From positions 16,259 to 80,258 of the forward strand of contig JAILGA010000136.1 in the NCBI GenBank assembly GCA_024697225.1: a DNA stretch of 64,000 bases, given 5' to 3'. This document shows positions 1 through 8,166 of the stretch, piece by piece. The position numbers and the translations under genes were made by a program. The notes under the pieces were generated by a model. That model was given only the letters and a program-made list of their open reading frames with translations, was not told where the DNA came from and searched no databases. This DNA is from Lachnospiraceae bacterium. GTDB taxonomy: Bacteria > Bacillota > Clostridia > Lachnospirales > Lachnospiraceae. How positions within the stretch are numbered: the first letter of the stretch is position 1; every line of letters begins with the position of its first letter.

Positions 1-110
1 CTTCTCTGCACCGGTCTTATCCGGATGTGCGCTTCTGTCCTGCTTCTCTGCACCGGTCTTATCCGGATATGCGCTTCTGTCCTGCTTCTCTGCACCGGTC
101 TTATCCGGAT
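1..110. repeat. 42-bp direct tandem repeat (about 2.6 copies in window), coding on the minus strand
   Basis: CTTCTCTGCACCGGTCTTATCCGGATRTGCGCTTCTGTCCTG at 1-42, 43-84, partial 85-110. Confidence 0.9.
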
Positions 111-264
111 TGTTATCCGGAATTTTATTTGCAGCCATGGTTTTCGGCATATCTTTATCGCGGCTGTCGCTTGTTGACCCGGTCTTATGCTTTTTATCCG
201 TCATTGCGGTATTCCCGCCCTGTTTTATATTATTATCCTCTCCGGGTTTATCCGATTCCTCCAT
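1..264 (-). CDS. N-terminal part of a hydrophilic 14-aa tandem-repeat protein, truncated by window edge
   Basis: Reverse strand reads ATG at 264-262 with GGAGAGGAAACTG upstream: MEESDKPGEDNNIKQGGNTAMTDKKHK...NNPDKTGAEKQDRSAYPDKTGAEKQDRSAHPDKTGAEK, open to base 1. Not in ORF track because it runs off the edge. Confidence 0.6.
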   Translation of the reverse strand, partial: MEESDKPGEDNNIKQGGNTAMTDKKHKTGSTSDSRDKDMPKTMAANKIPDNNPDKTGAEKQDRSAYPDKTGAEKQDRSAHPDKTGAEK

Positions 265-515
265 CAGTTTCCTCTCCGGTTATCTATGCAGGTTGATGCA
301 GAGCACAACCTCACTTTCCACATACACATACGGAATAAATGATAACAAAAATGCATCCTGCCGTCAAGCACGACAGATTGTTGTTGTTTCCGTTATTGTT
401 TCCGTTATTGTTCCGTGGTTGTTTCCGTTATTGTTCCGTGGTTGTTGTTTCCGTCGGCATAAAGGTAGATCCGGCTGAGTCCGTCTTCGCAGGGGATTGT
501 AAGGGGGTGTATGCA

Positions 516-953
516 GATTTTTGCTTTTCACATGTCCGCTGGCCTAGCTCTACACATGTCAGAACAGATTTTTCTCATTTCACATGCCTGCTAGCTTGAT
601 AACCGACATGTTACAGCAGATTTTCCGCTTTTCACATGCCTGCCGGCCTAGCTCCAGACATGTCACAACAGAATTTCCGCTTTTCACATGCCCACCAGCC
701 ACAAACCAGACATGTCACAGCAGATTTTCCGCTTTTCACATGCCTGCCGGCTTAGCTCCAGACATGTCACAACAGAATTTCCGCTTTTCACATGCCCACC
801 AGCCACAAATCCGACATGTCAAAACAAGATTTCCGCTTTTCACATGCCCGCTAGCCACAACCCAGACATGTCACAGCAGATTTTCCGCTTTTTACATGTC
901 TACCGGCCACAATCCAGACATGTCAAAAAAAGATTTCTGCTTTTCACATGCCC
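516..953. repeat. 52-bp tandem repeat array A (about 8-9 degenerate units), non-coding
   Basis: Repeated unit approx. CAGATTTTCCGCTTTTCACATGCCTGCCGGCCTAGCTCCAGACATGTCACAA with paired CACATG...ACATGT ends. Confidence 0.9.
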
Positions 954-1040
954 GCCAATCTCTGCTGCTTCCGGGTGACAACAGCACCGGTATATGACGG
1001 CACATGATCAAAATATTGTACCGGACTGCAAACAGCGCCT

Positions 1041-1670
1041 TCAGAATCCCAGATTGTCACCGACAAGTATCACATGTATCCTGTCCTTGTGCCTGGAATA
1101 GCGAGTGATTAGAAACTGGCAGCAGATGGTGTCGGGGGACTTGCAGTTCATACAGGTTCCGGTTGATGAGCACGGTGTGGAAAGCCCGAAACGCTGGGCA
1201 TTTATGGGCGCGGCCACATTGCGCGCACGTTTCATGGCACCGTCAACATCATCACAGACCTTGTTCATGCCGACAATGAACAGAACCTTTTTCGGCCCTT
1301 GTGCTATCGCCGAGACACGGTTGGAATTGCCGTCGATATTGACGATCACGCCATCCTGTGTGATAGCGTTGGCGCTTGAAAGAAAGAAATCCGCATCATA
1401 AGCTGCGAGCATTGCGGCTCTCTTATCTTCAACGGCGTCTCTGTCGATGAAGTCATACTCGCCGCTTTTAAGTGCTTCAACCAGGCCTATCTCATGAACG
1501 CTCATACCACCGCCCATGGTGACGGTACTGCCTTTGGGTATGATCTCAAGAGCTTTTTCCAATGCTTCCTTTTTGTCTGCCGCATAATAACCGGTCATGT
1601 TTCTGGACTCCAGTCCTTTGATCACCTGTGCTGAGAGCAGCTCATTTCTTTTAATGATGTTTTTATCCAT
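1041..1670 (-). CDS. LUD-domain (LutC/YkgG-like) lactate utilization family protein
   Basis: 209 aa with LUD features (MGGGMSVHEIGL, GPKKVLFIVGMNKV, CSSTGTCMNCKSPDTICCQFLIT). Confidence 0.8.
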   Translation of the reverse strand: MDKNIIKRNELLSAQVIKGLESRNMTGYYAADKKEALEKALEIIPKGSTVTMGGGMSVHEIGLVEALKSGEYDFIDRDAVEDKRAAMLAAYDADFFLSSANAITQDGVIVNIDGNSNRVSAIAQGPKKVLFIVGMNKVCDDVDGAMKRARNVAAPINAQRFGLSTPCSSTGTCMNCKSPDTICCQFLITRYSRHKDRIHVILVGDNLGF

Positions 1671-1810
1671 GTGGCCTCCTTGTCTGCCTTTACCCGCCGG
1701 ACGATTTCATTCATTGCGGCGATTTCTTTGTTGACAACATGTTCATCGTCAGAGTGACAAAAATATCTTACCATAGCTTGCAGTTTCTCGCCAGCAGGTC
1801 CGACAGGACT

Positions 1811-1970
1811 GTTGTTTCCGTCGTATGAAGACAAATCCGGCAGATTCCGTCATCATAAGGGATCGCAGAATGCGTCGTAAACGTCATTCAGGCATCGTAG
1901 CATAAATCCGGCAGATTCCGTCATCATAAGGGATCGCAGGATGCGTCTCAAACGTCATTCCGGCATCACA
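1811..1970. repeat. 71-bp direct repeat, two copies, with a diverged copy near 440-500
   Basis: AAATCCGGCAGATTCCGTCATCATAAGGGATCGCAGRATGCGTC..AAACGTCATTC at 1833 and 1904; GTTGTTTCCGTCG...ATCCGGC..GTCCGTCTTCGCAGGGGAT at about 441-497 resembles 1811-1868. Confidence 0.8.
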
Positions 1971-2090
1971 GTAAAGATCTCCTGTGCAAATTTTTGTAAG
2001 GAAAAATCTTCCGGTCCAGTTGCCGACATGTAATCAGCTGTGTTCCGATGCCCTGCTCTTAATATTTTATAGCAAAATGGCTTTTTATAC

Positions 2091-2618
2091 TCAGACCAGG
2101 CTTTTTGACAAAAACAGGAGCAGATCGTCGTCGTTAACGCAGGGTGCATACTGATCAAGCACTTTGTTTTTATACCAGACTCCGCTTCCGTCGGGAATAT
2201 ATCCGCGTTTCACATAGATGCGCTGTGCCGGACCATAACCGGAGTGAACTCCGACTGCCAGAAATACCATGTCCGACACCCTTGCGGCTTCGCTTTCCGC
2301 CACATCGAGCAGTTTATTCCCGATCCCTTTTCCATGAACATCAAAAAATACAGTAAGATCAACGATTTCAGGAAAACCCTTGCCGCCCCAGGGACCTTCT
2401 GCGGGATGAAGAACCAGTGTACACTGACCCTTCACGGCTCCTTCATATTCAGCGATGAAAACAAGCCTTTCGCCTGCTTCCTGCTCTTTGTAATAATCCT
2501 CATAGATCGTTATCTGCGGATGCCAGCCGTAGGACAAATATGTGTCATAAAGGATCTTTGTATCATCCATTACCATGCTTCGGATCTTCAACGTCCCGTC
2601 ATCATAATATGTTTTCAT
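2091..2618 (-). CDS. GNAT-family N-acetyltransferase
   Basis: 175 aa; VDLTVFFDVHGKGIGNKLLDVAESEA and C-terminal Y.KRGY motif. Confidence 0.8.
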   Translation of the reverse strand: MKTYYDDGTLKIRSMVMDDTKILYDTYLSYGWHPQITIYEDYYKEQEAGERLVFIAEYEGAVKGQCTLVLHPAEGPWGGKGFPEIVDLTVFFDVHGKGIGNKLLDVAESEAARVSDMVFLAVGVHSGYGPAQRIYVKRGYIPDGSGVWYKNKVLDQYAPCVNDDDLLLFLSKSLV

Positions 2619-2638
2619 GTTTTCCTCTTTTCTGTGAT

Positions 2639-3196
2639 TTACGGCACTTTGTAATCCTCAAGTTCTATTTCCCTGATCACCTCTTCCAGATGTTTATCAG
2701 TATTATCATAGATATGTCCGGCGTTCTCAGGCAACGAGTCAAGCTTTCTTTTTAAAAACTTCGCACGTTCGATCATATCTACATCTCCGCGATTTTGAAT
2801 GCGTCTTTCCAGTTCATCTTCCGCAGCTGTGAGCACGATGTAATAAAGCTTTGCATTGTGTAATGAAGCCAGTTCTCTCACTCTTGGCAGTTCATCTTCT
2901 ATGACATAATCGATCAGTACATCTACTCCCCTACCTAGTGCTCTGTCCGCTGTAGTAATGATACAATCCCAATTAAACTGAAGTATATCTTCCCATTTTA
3001 CGGTATCCGAAGCTTCTCCGTTCACAAAGAAATCGCCCTTATTCTCCGGTTCCACAAAGCCGGCATGAAAATCATCCCCGTGAATAACATAAACGGCCTT
3101 TCCGCTTTCAGAGACCAGGTGTCTTGCATACCTGTCTGTAAAGGTTGATTTGCCGGTCCCGCATGGACCTGATACAAAAATAATCCTGTTACCCAT
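2639..3196 (-). CDS. P-loop nucleoside/shikimate kinase-like protein (AAA-type kinase)
   Basis: MGNRIIFVSGPCGTGKSTFTDRYARHLV Walker A; ORF extends upstream to 3370 but homology-like sequence starts at 3196. Confidence 0.65.
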   Translation of the reverse strand: MGNRIIFVSGPCGTGKSTFTDRYARHLVSESGKAVYVIHGDDFHAGFVEPENKGDFFVNGEASDTVKWEDILQFNWDCIITTADRALGRGVDVLIDYVIEDELPRVRELASLHNAKLYYIVLTAAEDELERRIQNRGDVDMIERAKFLKRKLDSLPENAGHIYDNTDKHLEEVIREIELEDYKVP

Positions 3197-3451
3197 ACTG
3201 TTTATCGCCCCATCTATTATCGGCAATGTCTTTCCTGATTCCCTCCGGACTGCTTTGTATTGCCGTGCCGCACGGGGCCGCTTCCCGCGCGGATCCTGCA
3301 GTAAATCTACGCTTCCTCGTACTATATTGTATCGATCAATTCTCAAAATATATGGTATACTATACCGCATGGGTTATCAACCGCAACACCCCGGCTCTTT
3401 TCCGGATATGTTGTTTCATACACAGTTGTCAGATTTTACGGGAGGTGAAAG

Positions 3452-4159
3452 ATGCTTACATTACTCGCTGTACTGCCGAGTATAGTTCTGTTTGTGATCG
3501 TATGGAAAGGAGATAAGATCGAGAAGGAGCCGCCGAAGCTTCTGCTGAAACTGTTCTTCTTTGGGATGCTGACCACAGCCAGCGCCATAATCATAGGCCT
3601 GGCGTGTACAGGCATTACGAAAATGTTCATCAGCGAAGAAAGCATGCTGTATATAGTACTTGATAATTTCATCTTTACAGCGCTTGTCGAAGAAGGCGGC
3701 AAGTACTTTGTCCTGAAAAAGTGCACATGGAAACACAAGGCTTTCAACTATACTTTTGACGCAGTCCTTTATGCGGTTGTGGTCTCTCTCGGTTTTGCGA
3801 CGCTGGAAAACATCCTGTATCTGATCGATGAAGGTGTGGGGCTTGCTCTTATGCGTGGATTGCTCTCGGTTCCGGGGCATGTTATCGATGCCATATATAT
3901 GGGATGCTATTATGGCATAGCCCGGTATGAAGCTGCACGCGGCAACGTGAAGCAGTCCGGGACAGAATTGAAAAAGGCGCTTCTGATACCCGTATTACTG
4001 CATGGATTTTACGATTTCTGCCTGAGCTCGGGAAGAGACGTTTTCCTGCTGGTGTTCCTGGTGTTTGAGATCATCATCACGATTCTTGCGATAAAGAAAT
4101 TCAAAAAGCTCTCGAAGGGTGACACTGAAATCCCGGGTTCCGGCGAGGATGCGGTTTAA
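3452..4159 (+). CDS. prsW: PrsW-family intramembrane metalloprotease
   Basis: Multi-TM; ALVEEGGKYFVLK (EExxK), LGFATLENILYL, VPGHVIDAIYMG, PVLLHGFYDF. Confidence 0.85.
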   Translation: MLTLLAVLPSIVLFVIVWKGDKIEKEPPKLLLKLFFFGMLTTASAIIIGLACTGITKMFISEESMLYIVLDNFIFTALVEEGGKYFVLKKCTWKHKAFNYTFDAVLYAVVVSLGFATLENILYLIDEGVGLALMRGLLSVPGHVIDAIYMGCYYGIARYEAARGNVKQSGTELKKALLIPVLLHGFYDFCLSSGRDVFLLVFLVFEIIITILAIKKFKKLSKGDTEIPGSGEDAV

Positions 4160-4197
4160 ATACCGGTATCATGCCATGCAAAAGAAGGAAGGATGCC

Positions 4198-4725
4198 ATG
4201 AATGCTTATTTTGAGACTGAACGTGTTCTGGCAAGAAAACTTGAGCCTGAAGATGCTGCACGATTATATGAAAATCATGCAGAGGAAAAAGTGAAGAAAT
4301 GGTTTCCGAACGAAAGTTATGCTGATGTCGATGAAGCCCGGGAAGCTGTCAGTTTTTTCAGTGATTGTGTTGAGGGGAACCGTCTGCCTTTTGTTCTTGC
4401 AATTCAGTTTAAAGAGACCGGGGAGCTGATCGGCGATACCGGTGTCAGCGAAGTTGAGGGACAGCCGGACTCGGTTGAAATAGGTTATCAGATCTGTGAA
4501 AAATACAGCGGAAAGGGACTGGCAACAGAGGTTCTTGAAGCAATGACAGCATTCTCATTCAGCAGATTCGGCGCGACAACCTGCTATGGACGTGTTGTTC
4601 ATGGAAACGCGGCTTCGGCAAGAGTGCTTGAAAAAGCAGGTTACATATTTGTGAATGAGGAACACGGCGCCGAAGATGATCCCTACGGAAACGGGATGCT
4701 GGTATACAAAAAAGAAGCACGATAA
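4198..4725 (+). CDS. GNAT N-acetyltransferase, RimJ/RimL-like
   Basis: MNAYFETERVLARKLEPEDAARLYE...GYQICEKYSGKGLATEV; AGAAGGAAGG RBS before ATG 4198. Confidence 0.85.
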   Translation: MNAYFETERVLARKLEPEDAARLYENHAEEKVKKWFPNESYADVDEAREAVSFFSDCVEGNRLPFVLAIQFKETGELIGDTGVSEVEGQPDSVEIGYQICEKYSGKGLATEVLEAMTAFSFSRFGATTCYGRVVHGNAASARVLEKAGYIFVNEEHGAEDDPYGNGMLVYKKEAR

Positions 4726-4762
4726 ATCACAGGACAGCGTCGGGGAAGAATCGGAAAGTGCA

Positions 4763-5524
4763 ATGGCATATGCATTTATAGTATATTTGATCCTCGGGAT
4801 CATCTTTTGTCTATATGGTTTTTCTGTTCGTATGGTCGGCAGCGGCACGGCTTTCTATTTGATCTGGTTTGCCGGCGGGATCATATGCTTTTTACATGCG
4901 GCTGCTGCAAAGAAGAGCATTTGGAAAAAGGTTCCCGTAATATTTCGCAGAGTGTCATTTATTGTGTTTGGCGCATGTCTTTTGCTGTTCATCTTTGTCG
5001 AAGGATTGATACTAAGCGGCTTTCGCCGGAATGGGGATAATGATACGGATTATATCATAGTGCTGGGGGCGCAGGTATATGAGAGTGGTCCGAGTGTTGT
5101 ACTGAAGTACCGGCTTGATAAAGCGGTGGAATATCTCGAGGATCACCCGCAGACTATGTGCATAGTGACAGGCGGTCAAGGGTATAACGAGCCATATGCG
5201 GAGGCTTTGGGAATGCAGAAGTACTTAATCGGGTCAGGCATCCCGGCAGAACGGCTCGTCATTGAAAACAGCGCACTTAACACAGTACAGAATATCCGAT
5301 ACAGTGCCGCACTTCTCAAGGAGAGCTCAATCGATATCAGAACGATAAAGATCGGTGTAGTGACAAATGATTTTCACGTATACAGAGGGGTGGCGATCGC
5401 AAAAAAACAGGGTTTTGAACATGCTTTCGGGATCGCTTCCACATCAAATCCGTATTTTCTCCCCAATAACATGCTCAGAGAGTTCTGCGGCGTGTGCAAA
5501 GATAAGCTTTTGGGGAATATGTGA
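4763..5524 (+). CDS. YdcF/SanA-family (DUF218) membrane protein
   Basis: TM helices followed by DYIIVLGAQVYESGPSVVLKYRLDKAVEYL...VTGGQGYNEPYAEA...ENSALNTVQN. Confidence 0.85.
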   Translation: MAYAFIVYLILGIIFCLYGFSVRMVGSGTAFYLIWFAGGIICFLHAAAAKKSIWKKVPVIFRRVSFIVFGACLLLFIFVEGLILSGFRRNGDNDTDYIIVLGAQVYESGPSVVLKYRLDKAVEYLEDHPQTMCIVTGGQGYNEPYAEALGMQKYLIGSGIPAERLVIENSALNTVQNIRYSAALLKESSIDIRTIKIGVVTNDFHVYRGVAIAKKQGFEHAFGIASTSNPYFLPNNMLREFCGVCKDKLLGNM

Positions 5525-5560
5525 AAGGCATAACAATGATATACCAAATCTTGCCGGACC

Positions 5561-5692
5561 TGCCGGCGAGAGGCCGGCAGGCATGTCAAAAACAAAAAAT
5601 CTGTTTTGACATGCCGAGAACCCGGCCGGCAGGCATGTCAAAAACAAAAAATATGTTTTGACATGCCGAGAACCAGGCCAGCGGGCATGCAA
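5561..5692. repeat. 52-bp palindromic repeat array B, same family as array A in inverse orientation
   Basis: GGCATGTCAAAA (5580, 5632) alternating with TTTTGACATGCC (5604, 5656); period exactly 52. Confidence 0.9.
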
Positions 5693-5717
5693 CAACAATA
5701 CCGGGGATTTCTTTTGC

Positions 5718-5746
5718 TTGAAAGAAAAGGCCTTATGCATTATAAT
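5718..5746 (+). promoter_or_regulatory. sigma-70-type promoter upstream of the J-domain-like gene
   Basis: TTGAAA (5718) - N17 - TATAAT (5741-5746), followed by GGAGGT RBS. Confidence 0.7.
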
Positions 5747-5772
5747 ACCTCCGTTACATTGGAGGTAAATTG

Positions 5773-7014
5773 GTGATAAGTCTTGTTGTTACAGCAGTGA
5801 TCACGGTTCTGATCACTATACTAAAGGGTGCGCTCTCTATTCTGGGATTTATCTTCGGGATGATCAGCCGCATCTTCAGGCTTGCAGCCTGTATCGCTCC
5901 TGTCTTTGTAACGGTGATCATTGCCACTGCCGTGATCATCGTATATAAAGCCTTTACCGGGACTGATATCCTGCCGGCTGCATTTTTCTTTCACCCTGAT
6001 GCTTCTCCCTTTGTGGCTTCAATGGGGTCACTGATATTTCTTGTCAAAGATCTGCGCGCAGGCAGCAGCGCTGTCCTATCTGCAATCATACTCGTTGCAG
6101 CTGTTATTCTCGCTCTTCCCGTAACAGTAGTACTGCTCACAGCACACACTCTTGTCGCTTCGATCCCGGTAATGCCGTGGCTCATCGCCTGCGACGGTAT
6201 CATATATATCATTTACGGTATCATTTCACGAAAATCACCGTTTCTTCAGATCCGTGACAGATACTTCTTCCTGTTCCCCAAAAGTGCAAAACGTCACTAT
6301 GAACGCAATTATGACGCATGGCTGAGACGGCACGCTGACGAATTCGAAGATGATACCTACAGAGAAGGTGGACGCTACAACAGGTACGATGACCGCTATG
6401 ATGACGGATATGATGACAGCTACGTTGATGGTTATGATGTCAGACGCAGATCTGCCGACAGATATGACAGCCGCAACAGGTACGATGACAGATACGATGA
6501 TGACTATGACGGCGGATACGATTACGGATATGGGTCAGATGCCGGAAATGACTCACAAGATGGCGGAAGAAGGACCGGCAGGCGTAAGTCCCCAAACAGC
6601 CGTGAAGAAAAGCGTCGCAGGCATCAGCAGGCGATCGATGACTACTACGATGAAGATTATAACATTGAAGAAGAAACAACCGAAGATGCAGAATACTCAC
6701 GCAGAGCCCGCAGAAATACGTACAGAAGCGAAGAGTATACCCACAGAGACCGCAGAAATGCATACGAGGACGCAGAATACTCCAGCAGAAACCGCAGGAA
6801 TCAGCAAACCGGACGCAGAGACGACAGCTTCAGAAATGATCGCCGGGATTCTTCCGGTTTTGATTTCTTTGCGGGATGCAACAGTCTGGAAAGTGTAGAA
6901 AAAAAATACAGATCTCTTGCCAAGATATACCATCCCGACAATCAGGATGGTGACACAAGTGCTATTCAGGAGATCAACGCCCGTTATGAGGAGGCCAGAA
7001 AACGGTTTAGTTAA
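5773..7014 (+). CDS. membrane protein with Asp/Tyr/Arg-rich low-complexity region and C-terminal J-domain-like segment
   Basis: N-terminal TM helices; RYDDRYDDGYDDSYVDGYD-type repeats; C-terminus LESVEKKYRSLAKIYHPDNQDGDTSAIQEINARYEEARKRF with HPD motif. GTG start at 5773 fits GGAGGT spacing. Confidence 0.75.
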   Translation: MISLVVTAVITVLITILKGALSILGFIFGMISRIFRLAACIAPVFVTVIIATAVIIVYKAFTGTDILPAAFFFHPDASPFVASMGSLIFLVKDLRAGSSAVLSAIILVAAVILALPVTVVLLTAHTLVASIPVMPWLIACDGIIYIIYGIISRKSPFLQIRDRYFFLFPKSAKRHYERNYDAWLRRHADEFEDDTYREGGRYNRYDDRYDDGYDDSYVDGYDVRRRSADRYDSRNRYDDRYDDDYDGGYDYGYGSDAGNDSQDGGRRTGRRKSPNSREEKRRRHQQAIDDYYDEDYNIEEETTEDAEYSRRARRNTYRSEEYTHRDRRNAYEDAEYSSRNRRNQQTGRRDDSFRNDRRDSSGFDFFAGCNSLESVEKKYRSLAKIYHPDNQDGDTSAIQEINARYEEARKRFS

Positions 7015-7023
7015 GAGCGAAGA

Positions 7024-8166
7024 TCACACCACTACCCTCGGCACTCTCTCACTTATGTCGCAGACAAGCTCATAATTGAACCTTCCGCTTATACTGCCGA
7101 GCTCCTCCACCGTTATCTCATCTTCGCCGTCTCTACCGATCAGCACCACTTCATCCTCGGTAGCAACGCCCGGTATGTCGGTCACATCCACCATCATCTG
7201 ATCCATGCATACCCTGCCGACTATATGGGCCCTCTTCCCGTGGATCAACACCTCGCCTTTGTTTGAGAGGCTCCTGGGATACCCGTCCGCATAACCAACA
7301 GGGATCGTAGCGATCCTCGAAGGTCTCGGTGCACTCCAGGTTCCGCCGTAGCTCACGCGTGTTCCCTCGGGGATATCGTGCACATGAACGATATGGCTCT
7401 TCATTGTGAGAGCGGGTTTTAAATCTATCAGATCCCTGGACACGTCATCCGATGGCCACATCCCGTACATGGTTATACCTGCGCGGGCAAGATCTCTTAT
7501 GCCATGGCGCAGAACCAGCATGCCAGCACTGTTGTCACAATGCACCAGCGGTATATCTATGCCCTTCGCATTAAGCTCATCTACAAATCCGTCAAAAAGC
7601 TCGAGCTGCCTGTAAGCCCCTGTCAAATCGGCTTCATCAGCACCCGCAAAGTGGGTAAATATACCCTCTACTTCGATCCCTCGTGCACTCCAGGCTTTTT
7701 CTACAGTTTTGATCCCGGTTTCATCGGGCTTTACACCGATCCTGGACATCCCCGTATCCACGGCGATATGCACAAGTGCATTCTTTCCGGCTTTTTCCGC
7801 AGCCCCGGCGATATCATCTATCATGTCGTCCCTGAACACCGCCATCCTGATCTCGCGCTCGATCAGCATCTCATAGGCATACTCCCAGGTATATCCGAGT
7901 ATCATCAACGGCTTTCTTATACCGGCATCCCTCAGCGCAATAGCCTCCTCTGCTGTCGCCAGTGCATAACCCCATATGCCGTCCTCATTTTCGAGAGTAT
8001 GTGCTATGGCAGCGGCACCGTGCCCGTATCCATTGGCCTTTAGGACGGCAAGTACCTTTGTCCCCCCGGGCAGCCTCTTCCTGATCTCCCTCAGATTGTG
8101 GAGTATCCTGTCCATATGAATATATACTGCAGCCCTCGCTGTATGTCCCAGATGTCTTCCACTCAT
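7024..8166 (-). CDS. alr: alanine racemase
   Basis: VYIHMDRILHNLREIRKRLPGGTKVLAVLKANGYGHG (PLP lysine motif), VRVCMDQMMVDVTDIP. Confidence 0.95.
   Translation of the reverse strand: MSGRHLGHTARAAVYIHMDRILHNLREIRKRLPGGTKVLAVLKANGYGHGAAAIAHTLENEDGIWGYALATAEEAIALRDAGIRKPLMILGYTWEYAYEMLIEREIRMAVFRDDMIDDIAGAAEKAGKNALVHIAVDTGMSRIGVKPDETGIKTVEKAWSARGIEVEGIFTHFAGADEADLTGAYRQLELFDGFVDELNAKGIDIPLVHCDNSAGMLVLRHGIRDLARAGITMYGMWPSDDVSRDLIDLKPALTMKSHIVHVHDIPEGTRVSYGGTWSAPRPSRIATIPVGYADGYPRSLSNKGEVLIHGKRAHIVGRVCMDQMMVDVTDIPGVATEDEVVLIGRDGEDEITVEELGSISGRFNYELVCDISERVPRVVV

Noticed and set aside
516-953. Possible CRISPR array
   Set aside because: Whole 52-bp unit is semi-conserved, with no exact repeat plus unique spacer pattern, and no cas genes nearby.
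1622-1834. 70-aa minus ORF overlapping LUD start
   Set aside because: Overlaps the LUD start out of frame and enters the repeat region; some protein-like sequence but insufficient support.
6350-6898. 182-aa Met/Thr-rich ORF
   Set aside because: Alternate frame of the repetitive region of the J-domain-like gene.
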